From Lepidodermella squamata (taxonomy: Eukaryota > Gastrotricha), in contig JBLDXI010000033.1 in NCBI GenBank assembly GCA_047495785.1, positions 310,001 to 374,000 on the forward strand: DNA of 64,000 bases, given 5' to 3'. The notes under the pieces are model-generated. The model was not told where the DNA came from and searched no databases. It saw only the letters and a program-made list of their open reading frames with translations. The translations under genes were made by a program, and so were the position numbers. Below are positions 1 through 10,695 of the stretch, piece by piece (within the stretch, counting starts at the first letter, position 1; the number at the start of each line of letters is the position of its first letter).

Positions 1-696
1 AGAAGTTCGCCAAAATTTGTCACGGTTTTTGTGAGTTTACAATCACTTCAAGCTCCTTCAATATTTGTAAAAAAAATTCAATTTTTTATTATGATCTTGA
101 ATTTTTCGCTTTTTCACCAGAACTTTGCGAAAATTATATAAAATTTTATTTTGAAGGAAAAATAAAATAAAATAAAATTATTAATGATGTCTATTTTTCT
201 CAATTTTAATATATTTCGCAAAGTTGATTTATTTTTTTATATTTTTAATTTCGTTTTAGGAGAACTTCGAGTTTTCTGATGGATCAATCTTTGAGGGCAA
301 ATCCGCACTGGAATTCCAGCGTTATAACGATCATGTTCGAGGCGCGGCTGATCTGGCAATCGCCTTGCTGCAGCTGCTGTTCGATCCAGAAGAGTTGAGA
401 ACAAGAAATCTCAGTGGTCATGATGCCCTCCATGGAAAGACAGTCTTTCCGGAAAAGCAGCTGGACCCAATGAGGCTCGGCGAAATCCACCGTGAGTTCT
501 GTTAATTTTTCTTTTGTTTTAGCCTAAAAATATAAAATATGGGTTCCAAAAATTAACGCAGGATGTTTTTTTAGGAGTCGTCGATCATTGTTTTCCACTT
601 TTGACCCTGAGTGAAAGACAAAAAGTTTGGCACGTGAAAGTTGCCAACTGGCTTCGCTCCAACAACAACGGTAATAATCACAACGATGACGCGTAA
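1..696 (+). CDS. BEN-domain protein, 3' end (gene enters from left edge)
   Basis: Only the C-terminal part is in the window. Exons are read as 1-30 (donor GTGAGT at 31), 260-491 (acceptor TTTTAG, donor GTGAGT) and 575-696, ending in TAA; the frame stays open across both junctions. The peptide runs from SDGSIFEGKSALEFQRYND through ADLAIALLQLLFDPEELRT, then KQLDPMRLGEIHRVVDHCFP, and ends in an Asn/His-rich tail. The order 'leucine-rich helix, F-x-x-E-E-L, LDP, hydrophobic x-x-x-F-P' is the usual C-terminal half of a BEN domain. BEN domains bind DNA or chromatin proteins in animals, often as transcriptional repressors, so a nuclear role is inferred. The N-terminus and any other domains lie outside. 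AATAAA at about 814 fits as poly(A) signal. Confidence 0.72.
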
Positions 697-736
697 TCGA
701 TTTTGAACATTTACATTTCTGAAATCCTGACTTACA

Positions 737-816
737 TATTATATATATATATATATATATAACAAATGTAAATCGTATGCTAAAGTTGAATATATCAATG
801 TATATATATATATCAA
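737..816. repeat. (TA)n microsatellite tracts
   Basis: Two simple TA runs, near 739-760 and 801-816, sit in the 3' flank of the BEN-domain gene. They look like ordinary AT microsatellites. Confidence 0.85.
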
Positions 817-901
817 TAAAATGTAATATTAAATGCTGTTCTTATTCTTCCATATAGATTGATTGGAATGTTAATGTTATTCCATTGAAATTGAGCCTTA
901 A

Positions 902-1639
902 ATGGGTCGTGATGTTGGGTAAGTTGTCTTTTATGTTTAATGCATGGAATGATTTTTTTCCTAATTGTTTTGCCGTAAGCCAAGTGGTATGCATTACGGT
1001 TTAGTAAATATTAATTTTCAATTTAGATTTCACAGAATCGGTCGAATCCGTCCGATTAAGATCCAGGTACAACTTCGCCGCAAAGTAAAAATTTGCGAGA
1101 ATTTTATATTTTTACAACAGCGTTGAGCTGCCATGCAGTAACGTGAACACAAGGCGAACTCGTTTTCTCTGCTGGGCCATGATTTACAAATTGAAGTAAG
1201 TCGATGCTCAAAACATGTTGAAATCCTCCATTAAAATTCTGCGATTTTAACTAAATTTTACAATTATTCAAATTACAGGGAAATTTGAAAGGGACTTCGA
1301 AAAATTCTTGGAATTTTTTTACAAATAATTTGAAATTTAAAAGTCTTCAATATTTTTAATATTTTCTCATCCAAATTTAGCTTTTTCAAATTAAAAAAAA
1401 AATGAAAAATCGAAGAAGAAATGATTTCTTATTCTCTCTTCGCTTCTCTTTATTTGAAAATTCACTCGAATTTTTTCGGTTTATTAGATTGGCTCGGTGA
1501 ATGGCTGGATTGGCTTCTAGCAATGGAGCGATGCGGATTTGGTTACCAAGCAGCTCAGGGCTTCGGTTCTGAAACAACGTTTTACCACAACGGCAATCAG
1601 CGGCCAGCCGGAGCAAGTACAACAGGCTTTGATGCCTAA
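902..1639 (+). other. Possible small exons, unrecognised
   Basis: Segments 1,027-1,066, 1,121-1,195 and 1,279-1,288 have AG acceptors, the first two have GT donors (GTACAA, GTAAGT), and they join into one open frame ending in TGA. A further open stretch 1,490-1,639 after a TTATTAG acceptor ends in TAA and is followed by AATAAA at about 1,713, but its frame does not continue from the previous segment. No start codon or domain could be fixed. This may be a short gene, a non-coding transcript or chance; confidence is low. Confidence 0.2.
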
Positions 1640-1739
1640 CAAATGACTGTTGCTATTATTCGCCTTCTCATGTTATAAAAAATAACACATTTAAATATCG
1701 TTTGATTGATGAAATAAAAATTATTATGTGGATTTAATG

Positions 1740-2125
1740 TCTCATTTCGGGTCTAAAGTGGCGAAGAAAAGCAGCGAGCGGAAAGGAAGGAGAGGGCCTT
1801 TAATAGCCTATTTAAATGAATAATGAACCTTCAGTTTAGGCTATATTAGACGTTAATTTTGCGCATTTTCCAACGGAAAAGCTGAAACTCTAACTTAGCC
1901 TAACATGGCAGTTGCGAACCTCCAGAATGGCCTAACTTTGGCGCTAATGTAATATTTATTTTCATAATTCTTTATCTAAAGCCTAAAATAGGCTAAATTC
2001 GCGGTTAAATAGCCAAAAAAATTCTGAATTTTTTAGGCTCACCATAGGCTAAAATAGTTGGACGAAAACTGGAGTGTATTTGGGCCCAAAAATTTTCGCT
2101 CCAAAAATAGCCTAAGTTGGGCTAT
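1740..2125. repeat. Dispersed TAGGCTA/TAGCCTA motif cluster
   Basis: The heptamer TAGGCTA and its complement, or close variants such as AGCCTAA, recur about ten times between 1,800 and 2,125 without a fixed spacing. Nothing coding is visible. It may be a decayed satellite or element end. Confidence 0.45.
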
Positions 2126-2372
2126 CCGTTTCCGACAGGGGCAGTTGTCGCTTCGAGAATATGAACACCATACCGGTATTAGTGATGATTGCCAGAACTG
2201 TGACCGTAAGATATATTATCGGAAATGTAAGTCGCTGCTGAAGGGTTGTAGCGTCCAAGTTATGGAACCAGCCGATGAAGTAAGGACGAGGTTCAGGGTA
2301 GCCTCGTCTCGGACTGGCATGCATCACCCAAGATCCGTAGAGAAAACCGGCTGCTGTAGACGAGTTGTTCAT
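2112..2372 (-). pseudogene. Possible GPCR first-transmembrane fragment
   Basis: On the minus strand an open frame from an ATG at 2,372 encodes about 86 residues. It has a short glycosylatable N-terminus (NNSS), then one strongly hydrophobic helix containing IIYLTVTVLAIITNTGMVF followed by a basic turn (SKRQ). That is the layout of TM1 and the first intracellular loop of a rhodopsin-type receptor, including an Asn within the helix. The frame then meets a stop, and no further transmembrane exons were found to its left. It is either a relic or an unrelated membrane peptide. Confidence 0.28.
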
Positions 2373-2459
2373 CCGAGTATTGAGATCAAAATGTCTTCGA
2401 GAGAGTTAGAAAGAGTCAAATCCTCTCTAACGCGTTCCTCGAAAGTCTGGAATTGCTAA

Positions 2460-3390
2460 TTGGAAAATGCGGAGGTTAGCGTGAAGAAAATCGATCTTGG
2501 GTATGGCTAATCAGCAAACTGTAATGCAATTGACGAAAATTAGGATCTGGGAACACGTTGTTAGCGTAGTTGAAGTTCTCTCAAAAACAATCTAAGCTCA
2601 CGTAATATTATGCCGAAGAAGCCCACAATAGAAAAATATGTGGCCGCGCATGAAAAGTATTCCCTGCGATGACAGAATTTGGGGCAGGTAGTTTTGACCT
2701 CAGGAAGCTCAGCCTCCAGAATGTTATGTCGGCTTAGAGCTTAGATACTGCGACTGCTAAAGATAATTCCTCACTAAATCGCTTTGTCGTAATTATATAT
2801 CAAACGTAAGCAGATTATCCGCGCTATTGCGCCTCAAGAGCTATTTTGCAGTCTCTCCCTCATTAACACTAAAATAATTCATGTTATGCCTTATGTCCAT
2901 GTATGGTATTTAACAACGCAAGGCTATAACCTATAATCGGGAAATTTCGGTAATGAAAGCGGATATCGACCATTTGTTATTTGAAATCAATCACGCTATT
3001 GTCGATCAAGCGGTTTTGGAGCCGTATGACGCCCGCTGAAAAACATAAAAACCCTGCAACTAAGAAAATCAGCCTTGTAGATATAAAATGTAAAAAAATT
3101 AGTTTTCGACAACTTGCTCCATCTCGAGCTACGCATACCGGACTTTTCTTATGCACCTAATATCTACAAATAATATATACCAATTCAACTTACGCCCGTT
3201 GCTTACGATATTTCATGGTCTACGTATGAGCTCAATTATAGCAGCTGAATAACAATTCACGAAGAAGATAATATCTACGCGCTAACATCACGTGGCGCTT
3301 GAAGGGAGGCGCTATGGGCGCCGCCCAATTTTGAATTTTCATGAAAATTCAAAATAATGGCTGCTTTCAAACGCAAGGCGAACGTATACG
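2460..3390. other. Intergenic, nothing recognised
   Basis: Moderately AT-rich sequence with no supported exon, RNA gene or clear repeat on either strand. Confidence 0.5.
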
Positions 3391-3406
3391 CATAAAAGTG
3401 ACGTCA
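3391..3406 (+). promoter_or_regulatory. Possible promoter: CATAAAAG and CRE-like TGACGTCA
   Basis: A TATA-like CATAAAAG is followed directly by the perfect CREB/ATF palindrome TGACGTCA (3,399-3,406), about 22 bases before the transporter ATG at 3,429. The position suits a core promoter or upstream site, but eight-base palindromes also occur by chance. Confidence 0.35.
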
Positions 3407-3428
3407 TTTACTACAGTAGTGTATTCGA

Positions 3429-4943
3429 ATGGCTAAAGCTAACATTACAATAGGCGACGACTCGGTAAACGCGGCGGAAGAAACTGATGCTCGCCTAAAG
3501 AAAAAGCTGCCCATCATCAGCGTTGAAATACCTCTGTTTCTATATTTTGTCAATATCGGAATTCAAGAAACAGCCGGTCAGCAATTCGTCTACCGGCAAA
3601 TATGCTACCACAAGTTTCATGACCAAGGCAATGTTTGCAGCGTTATCGACACCTCGCCGCTATTCACCAAGGAAGAAAACGAAGTTCAGGACGACTTTGC
3701 TATCTACCACCAGTTCAACACCCTTTCAATGTGGCCGATATCATTATTTTTCGCGGTGATCTATGGAATGTGGTGCGATCGTTTTTCTCACAGGTGGCCG
3801 ATGGTTTTAAGCCACTTCGGCGGTATGCTCGGCTGTGCAGTTTTCCTATGGTACGGCATGTCAAATGGTTATACCATCGTTAACCCAATTTACCTGGGTT
3901 TCACCGGGATATTGCCTGGATTATTCGGAGGCACGGTGACAGCTATGGCCTCGGCAAATTTCTACATAAGCAGCATTACCACGGAGCAAAGTCGAACAAA
4001 GCGATTGGGCTTTGTCTTGGCAGCCGTAATATTCGGCAAAATGCTTGGGGCCGTTTCAAGTGCTTTCTTCTTCGATGAAAACCATTACGACCTAGCTTTT
4101 GCTGTTCAAATAGGAGTTCACATTGTCTCAATCGTTTTCACAATCCTCATCCCTGAACTCAAAAGTCACGCTGAGATACGAGAGTTGGTTCAGTTAAAGG
4201 CGGGTGGTTCATGGGCCCGATACTTGTGTTCACCATATGCTGTTATCAGCGAATCCTTCAAGTTGATATTCAGTCTGGAAACTGATTCCGATAAGTATCG
4301 CCTTTTAATGATTGTCGCTTATACGATGTCGCACATCTGCACAGGTTATTACCCGGTGCATGACGTTAACTACGCCTATTTCACGCATCAGCCAATATCC
4401 ATAGATAGTTTTACATATTCCATCTACTTGACAGTTTATCTAGCGATATTCGGCCTGTCTCTAATGGTCCTAGGCCCAATTTTCAAGTCTAACTGGCTGT
4501 GTTTTCCGATGTCTGATGCTGGACTGGTTGTTATGGCATTCTCCAGTCGAATTTTCTCAATGATAGCGTTGGGCTTTGGCTCGTTCTACCCGACCTACTT
4601 GCCATGGATATTCTCGGCTGTCAATGTACTAAATCCCTTCGCCGGTGTTGCTTTTAGATCAGGAATATCAAAACTTACCGCAAAGTCAGACCTTGGCAAG
4701 GCTTTTTCAGTGGTTGGATTGATGGATATTGCTGCTATGCTGGTTGGGAATATGGCATTCAACTCCATTTATCGTGCGACATTGAACGATGGCACGGATT
4801 CGTGGTCTTATGTGATCATGGGATATGTTTTCTTTTTCAATGCAGTGATCTGTATCATTCCGCTGTCTATCGGCATCGGTCTAGGAATGCTTGATATTAA
4901 AGAATTCAGCTTCCACAGCAACATCAAAAAGTGCGGGGTATAG
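3429..4943 (+). CDS. SLC46-like MFS transporter
   Basis: A single-exon gene of 504 residues. A hydrophilic N-terminus of about 35 residues leads into the first helix, with VEIPLFLYFVNIGIQETAG, the phrasing seen in SLC46 proteins (proton-coupled folate transporter and relatives). About twelve hydrophobic segments follow. The loop after TM2 carries GMWCDRFSHRWPMVLS, the major-facilitator 'G-x-x-x-D-R-x-x-R-R' signature, and TEQSRTKRLGF occupies the second cytosolic loop. SLC46 members move folates, hemin or muropeptide-like solutes at plasma or endolysosomal membranes; the substrate here cannot be read. The ATG follows a TATA/CRE-like site, and AATAAA lies at 5,161. No introns, unlike most SLC46 genes I know of, so retrocopy origin is possible. 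Confidence 0.85.
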   Translation: MAKANITIGDDSVNAAEETDARLKKKLPIISVEIPLFLYFVNIGIQETAGQQFVYRQICYHKFHDQGNVCSVIDTSPLFTKEENEVQDDFAIYHQFNTLSMWPISLFFAVIYGMWCDRFSHRWPMVLSHFGGMLGCAVFLWYGMSNGYTIVNPIYLGFTGILPGLFGGTVTAMASANFYISSITTEQSRTKRLGFVLAAVIFGKMLGAVSSAFFFDENHYDLAFAVQIGVHIVSIVFTILIPELKSHAEIRELVQLKAGGSWARYLCSPYAVISESFKLIFSLETDSDKYRLLMIVAYTMSHICTGYYPVHDVNYAYFTHQPISIDSFTYSIYLTVYLAIFGLSLMVLGPIFKSNWLCFPMSDAGLVVMAFSSRIFSMIALGFGSFYPTYLPWIFSAVNVLNPFAGVAFRSGISKLTAKSDLGKAFSVVGLMDIAAMLVGNMAFNSIYRATLNDGTDSWSYVIMGYVFFFNAVICIIPLSIGIGLGMLDIKEFSFHSNIKKCGV

Positions 4944-5160
4944 CAAAAGAGGAAAGTGAGGCTTCTTACGTGAACAACTTGATTTTTCCATTACGTTTCT
5001 GAAAATACTTTCTAAGGGTGGCTGTCTCCTACTGGAATCATTCATAAAACAGGTCATATACCGACCATTTCTTCATTTTTGTTGAATTATTACTTCGGCA
5101 AGAAAGCTTTCCTTGATTTTTCGTTTAGCGAAGCTATTATAATCACCTAGTGTTTCATTC

Positions 5161-5166
5161 AATAAA
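5161..5166 (+). terminator. Poly(A) signal of the SLC46-like gene
   Basis: AATAAA about 220 bases after the stop at 4,943 and the first canonical signal downstream on this strand. Confidence 0.5.
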
Positions 5167-5199
5167 CAAGTCGTTCTTCGGCCACTTTTTCGCCCGCAT

Positions 5200-6230
5200 C
5201 AAGGTCCCGCCCAGCGTCTGAAAGACCAAAAGGTCATTTTATCACAAGTCGTTCGCGATGAGCGATGACTCATATTGAAAGTCATCTAGGAGCACTTGGC
5301 AGGCCAATCGGAAAACATGCATGCTTGAGGCAATGCCGGATTTTACCCTATGAAAATTTCTCGGATTTTACCCTAGGAAATTTCCAGCTTCGGGGGCCCC
5401 TATACATTTGGTTGCTACAATTGAATGTCTCAATATTCCACCTGAGAGATATGGATCGAGTTGGACCACGGTCGCAGGGGTTTTCAACTGAACTTCACTG
5501 CCACTTTGGTTGAGAAAGCATGAAAGTTGAACCAACTTGAGCGAAGCGAGCAGCGAGCAATTTTCGACATTTTTCAATAAAAACAGTCCCAAAATCCTCT
5601 TAAAAATGGCCAAAATACTAATTTCCCTAACCTTTTACCTTGAATTTTGGCTGTCAACGTCAAAGTTTGGTTTTCACATTGGTAAAATACACTGAATTAA
5701 ATTGTATGCCAACTGCAACACATTGTTAAGTTGATTGGATTTGATTGAATCATTGAATAATGTGAATGCTTTCTGCACACAATACTGCCGAAATTTGTAA
5801 ACGGAGAGTTTTGAACAGTACAGAAAAAAGTAGAGAATTGCGAGCGAAGCGAGCACATTTTTTCAAAATTGTGGTCCATAAGCTCTGACCATACGACAAA
5901 AAATTGATCATCAAAGCCGCATTCGCTAATCAAAAGGGTCCCTCCTGTGGAATTTTTCAACGAGAGTCAGAAAATATGTGGGCCCTGTAGATTTTTCTGG
6001 AAGGGCCCGAAAATCGCGGGACCCTATAAGGCAATTGCCTTGTTTGCCTAATGGAAAATGGCACCTCCTTGAGGCCAAACGACAGCTGTGCGGCGTAAGG
6101 TTTTTATTCATGATTTATTTTATTATTATTCAGTATTTTTGATGCCATAATATTTCACATTTATCCCAGCTCTGCTCGAATTTAACTTCTCATGCTCGCA
6201 CACGATTACTCGGCGTTGAATCACCATTTG
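5200..6230. other. Intergenic with two GAGCGAAGCGAGC-type motifs
   Basis: No supported gene. The word GCGAAGCGAGC occurs at 5,541 and again at about 5,845, each beside text resembling TTTTTCA, so the two are likely copies of one repeat. Otherwise nothing is recognised. Confidence 0.4.
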
Positions 6231-6235
6231 CCGGA

Positions 6236-6505
6236 TTAATGCGGATTAATACGGATACAACTGCACACTCCCTTATTGTTGCAGGATTTTCTGTGAGTCG
6301 ATTTGCATTCGAGACGAGCGGCCTCCAGCGGCTGCTCAGCGTCACGGCTGCTCGGCTGCGCTTCGGCTACTTCGATCTCGGCATTAGCATCGGCGATGAT
6401 GACTGAAGCAACCTGCAAAACCAGTAAGATTTTTTATGAAGCTGTCCAACATTTTCGAGCAATAAACCCAACCAAAAGAGCGAAGACTACGGCGAATTTC
6501 AGCAT
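6236..6505 (-). CDS. Secreted cysteine-peptide precursor (defensin-like tail), junction uncertain
   Basis: Minus-strand gene with signal, propeptide and small basic cysteine peptide, a layout typical of host-defence peptides. Exon 1 starts at ATG 6,505 and encodes a signal peptide (MLKFAVVFALLVGF). Exon 2 ends in TAA at 6,236; it encodes an acidic propeptide ending in ...EAAR and a mature-like tail with four Cys spaced C-x7-C-x5-C-x-C, reminiscent of the second half of an arthropod CS-alpha-beta defensin but without its first two Cys. The ancestral donor appears as GA instead of GT. An in-frame product of about 73 residues needs a donor at 6,450 (GTTGGA) and an acceptor giving exon 2 as 6,236-6,402; otherwise the copy is damaged. 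It is paired with the broken copy at 10,567 on the other strand. Confidence 0.5.
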
Positions 6506-6599
6506 TTTTGAAGAGAGACGAGTGTACAACGTGGAAAGTGGAAATTCGAGTGTAATTAGAGAACGAAAATTTGGCGAATGAACCCGGACTCAAAAATTT

Positions 6600-7330
6600 T
6601 GATCATGCAGGCTCTGTAAATCTGAATAAAATTGTGTATTTGCCTGAATTTCGCTGTAAATTGTTGTGATGTCGATTTATTCCAGCTCAGGATCCGGCTG
6701 TAAGCTGATTTTTCGCCTCTGTAATTCGAAATAAGGCTGGATACAGCGGTTTACAACCGTGGAAATGCTGCTTTTTGCTGATGTAATTGGCAATAAGGCG
6801 TGTTATCCTGCTTTACAGACTGCCAAAAGCTGAAATCGGGGTCTGTAAAATGCTATGAGGCAATTTATCCGTCTTTACACACCTAGACAAGCTGAGTTTT
6901 CGGACTGTAACACTTAACTCTGCTTTACAGACTGCCAAAAGCTGATACAAAGGGACTGTAAAATGCTGTTAGACGAATGACACGGCTTTACAGACCTCGG
7001 CAGGCGGATAGTTTGGACAATAAAATGCTATAAGGCACGATACTTGGCTTTACAGACCGAGGCAAACTGTAATCAGGGTCTGTAAACTTATGTAAGTCAA
7101 GTTACCCGGTTTTACAGATGTCGGTAGGCGAAGTTTGCGGACTGTAAGATGCTATAGGGCAAGGTACACGGCTTTACAGACCTGGGCAATCTGAGTTCCC
7201 GGACTATAAAATGTTATAGGGCTTTACACGGCATTACAGATCTAGACGAAGCTGAATTTCCTGACTCTGTAAGCGAAGGAAACTTCGAAAATGACCTAAT
7301 ATGTGAACCACGGCGACGTGAAATTACATA
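6600..7330. repeat. About 60-base minisatellite (TGTAAAATGCTATA / GGCTTTACAGACC)
   Basis: Degenerate tandem units of about 58-62 bases. Landmarks resembling GGCTTTACAGACC fall near 6,813, 6,876, 6,921, 6,992, 7,049, 7,108, 7,170 and 7,228, each alternating with a TGTAAAATGCTATA-like block. It lies immediately 5' of the peptide gene that starts at 6,505. A related array sits 5' of the inverted copy (9,825-10,200). Confidence 0.75.
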
Positions 7331-9824
7331 CTGTAAAATGCTGTAAACAGAATTTATCGTATTTTTAAACAAATTTAACCCGGTAACCGGCGATTATTCG
7401 CGAATAATCACACAATATTTTGATGTGAGGCATTGAAATTAGCTGGCGAAGTGAACAAAGCAACCTCCGTGTAATTTATTTAATTTATTCAGGGAGCAAT
7501 AAATTGGTGTAAATTCTTGAAAATTCGTGTGACCAATTTTCGATAAAAGTGAGACAAATCGAGGTGGAACATTAAATCACATAAATTTTTGAAAAACATA
7601 AATTTCATCGAAGAAACGTGACATCTGTGGCGTACTTTCTCTTAAGACACGTATTTTTGTCTTCAAAATTACGGCGATCTTAAAAGCGTTAATTTCTTTA
7701 AAACTAGGAGATTTTTTAGAATTTTTTTTCATTATGTTGAGATTCTATCTATTTGTGACATTTTCGGAATTTACAGGAATTTTTACATGAAGAAAAAAGA
7801 TTAATTCTTCGCTGATCGAAATTCTCAATTTCAGTTGATCTTGCTATATTAGCCAGTAAATTATATCGTCATATTCAAGGATCAATTGTAAATTTATTTA
7901 TTTTAAAGTTTATTTAAAATGAATTTTGAATTTTCCTAATAAAAAGGTAATCAAGTGTTCACGATTTTAATTCAGTTAAAATTTAGAAGGTCATTTTAAT
8001 ACCATTATCATTTAAAGCTCATCGGAATGCATTTAAGAGATACAATTAAATTTTCAGGGACTTGGCAATAATTTTGATTCGCCAATTTTTGTAGATGAGC
8101 ATTTTCCAAATAGGAAATCTGAAATTCCAGGTGAATTGAAAATAAATTTCAATTGACCTGTTTTCAGATATTATTTACCGTTTTTCAATTTTTGAATCGA
8201 ACCGCTGACCCGAATAATAAATGACATAGGCAGCGGCAAGAATTTTAGCTGCGAATAGCGATAGCCAAATTTCTCAGTTAAATAGGAGCGATTCGAGTTT
8301 TTTCAATCACCACGCCGCGAATTACGCAACAGCTGCTCGCACGCCACGTTTTGCACACGTGAATTAAAATGCATAACACACAAAAGCTAAACCACATATG
8401 CATTTTGACCTATAAAAGTCAGTTTATCAGCTGAATTGCCCATGCAGATTTCTTGGCTATTTTCTAGAGCGAATATTTAAGTTATTTTTAGCGAAATTCT
8501 GGACGATGTTACTGTTCTGTTACTCTATACCTGGCGTGAGTTTAAAATTTGTCGAAATTACTGTTTATTATTTGCATGCATTTCATAGAAATCGGCGATG
8601 TCGAGGGATGAAAACGATGACGTCAAGGTGATACGCATCGTCTTTCCCGCATACCACATCGTTACAAGATAAGTTTTAATTCTCCTATTTTAATTCTGCA
8701 ATTCGATCTCGTGAATTGGCTTGACTTTCCCCGGAATTGTTGACATTTTCAACACTCCTTAATTAATTCTTCAATGTGAATAATTTTAATTTTAATTTTT
8801 AGCCAAATTTCTGGTTTTTGTTCATTTCCCCCCAATTTTTCAAAACATTGCCGTTCCGTATCAATTTCGAAATAAATTTTCTGATTTTTTTGTAATCAGG
8901 ACACGTTCTTCTGAAAAGCCTCTTTTAATTTTTGCCGAATTTTTTAAGCAATTAATTGAAAGAAATTCGAATTTTTATTTGCTATTTCAAAATCATAGAT
9001 TAATCTGAAATATCTTAATTGATGAATTTTTATTGATTTTGCGACAGTTCGAGGCTGGAAAAATCACAGACTGCCCAGACGTTTTACAAACATTGAGATT
9101 CAAAATTGTTTAAAATTTCATTGTAATTATTTCCTGAAATTCTATTATTTGTGGATTTATCCATTTTAGGAGTTGGCTTGCATCTCGGGTTCGACAGCGG
9201 ATCAATCTTATCGTGGCTGGTTTTGTTCACAGGTATAGCAATACATTTCATTTTGATTCCAAGTTCTGCTTAGTTTTCCCCTATTATTTCAGGCTGGATA
9301 GACAGCGCACTAATGGCTCGGTGACTCGATGCGTGTCGCAAATCACCGCTTGGCGGAAACTTCGTGATAACGAGAGACCTTGTTTTGCTGTTCGTTCAGC
9401 GGCGACTTGAATTTTCTTTCATAAACGGCTTTTTTTCGGTTGAGATCCTCATGAGTTTTGCTTAGTTTCACGGAAAACTAAGTATTTTTTGGAAATGGCT
9501 TAATTTGTGATGCACGTTTGTGATGCACGTTTTTTGGCGAGAAATATATGGCCGATTTTGCTTGAAAAATATCACTTCGCGGCATTGGTTTGACATTAGT
9601 TGCCCTGCGGATCTGAGCTTTTTAGCGTCGGAAATATGACCCGATATAATCAAAGATTTATATTATTCGTCTGAAAAATTTGCTGAAGTCGCTGATTGCC
9701 AATAATCTTTTCTCCGATTTTTTCAAAATCTCTCTTGTTATTGTTAAAATGGTTGTGAAAATCGATTTTGCTTGTAAAAATGAAGCAATTTGTGATCTTT
9801 TATAATTTACAGCGATTTGCAGAC
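7331..9824. other. AT-rich spacer with weak candidate exons
   Basis: Mostly non-coding. A TATAAAAG box at about 8,411 precedes an ATG at 8,506; exons 8,506-8,535 (donor GTGAGT) and 8,589-8,672 join in frame to a 37-residue product with no recognisable domain. Two further splice-bounded stretches, 9,170-9,232 and 9,293 onward, include a hydrophobic open frame ending in a stop near 9,325. These may belong to one small transcript, but phases do not tie them together convincingly. Confidence 0.25.
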
Positions 9825-10200
9825 GCTGGTCGAGGCACTGTAAATTCCTGTACCAGCCCTGATAGTGAAGACTTCACATTTTCGGCATTTTTTGCTCTTT
9901 AGTAGTTTACTAAGCTTTCGAATTTCAAAGGCTGTGTAAACTGCTGTAGGGCAAAAATTGCATAACTTGTGAAGTTTTCACTTTCTGGGCTTTTACAGGA
10001 ATTTACAGCGCCCTGGCGAGTGTCTGTAAATCAGTGCCAAGGTGATATTGAATTCCCAGTGTAATTGAGTGGAAGGTACCAATAAAAGTGCGTTTGTAAA
10101 AGGGTGTAAGTCAACATAAGATTTCCAGTGAAATACAGCATAATACATTGACAGCAATTTACAGCGATTTACAGCGATGAATTTTTGAGTCCGGGAAAAA
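9825..10200. repeat. Second TTTACAG minisatellite, mirror partner of 6,600-7,330
   Basis: Repeated TTTACAGCGATTTACAG and CTGTAAATTCCTGTA-like words, more degenerate than the first array. It ends with TTTTGAGTCCGGG (about 10,180), which is also present in reverse complement at about 6,588 beside the first array. It lies 5' of the decayed peptide copy at 10,567. Confidence 0.6.
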
Positions 10201-10566
10201 TGAGCTGTAAAGCCATCTCGATGAACCCTTCTAACGGCTGCTCAAATATTACTTGATTGTCAACACGCCCGCTCGAACCGGCGTAGGAAAAGAACAGCAG
10301 TGAATTGTGACCATGGAATGATAAAAACAAAATTGACGGAGAAATTTCGCTAAAACTTTAAACCACATAGCTCCGCTACCCGTTGTTTGTCTACACTGGA
10401 CGAACCCGTGTGACAAACCAGTCGAACCCGGTGAAATATTTGACCAGCTGTTCGGATTACTCATCGAGATAACAATAGGCCTCTTCTTTCATTCGTCAAA
10501 TATTCGTCCTCTAGCTGCACTCGAATTTTATCTTTCCAAGTTTTGTACTCTCGTCTCTTCTCAACA

Positions 10567-10695
10567 ATGCTGAAATTCACCTTAGTCTTCGCTCTTTTGG
10601 TTGGTTTTTCTCAGCTCGTAAATGTTGAACAGTTTCATTACATATCGTTATTAGGTTTGCAGGTTTCTTCAGTCATCAACGCCGATGCGAAGTAA
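10567..10695 (+). pseudogene. Decayed copy of the secreted cysteine-peptide gene
   Basis: Exon 1 (10,567-10,617) encodes a signal peptide nearly identical to that of the copy at 6,505 and keeps a GTAAAT donor; exon 2 begins at 10,663 after TTTGCAG. Compared with the other copy, about 13 bases are missing after GCCGATGC, which shifts the frame and brings a TAA at 10,693, so the propeptide and cysteine tail are lost. About 55 bases upstream of the ATG (ACTCGAATTTT, CTTTCCAAG, CTCGTCTC) match the upstream region of the other copy. As written it could only make a 27-residue signal-peptide stub. Confidence 0.6.

Noticed and set aside
975-1046. tRNA-like internal promoter boxes (GCCAAGTGG and GGTCGAATCC)
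   Set aside because: The spacing is too long without an intron and no acceptor or T stem can be drawn; it also overlaps possible splice sites.
2058-2459. 133-codon plus-strand ORF
   Set aside because: No domain, unusual composition, and it overlaps the more protein-like minus-strand frame and the TAGGCTA repeat cluster.
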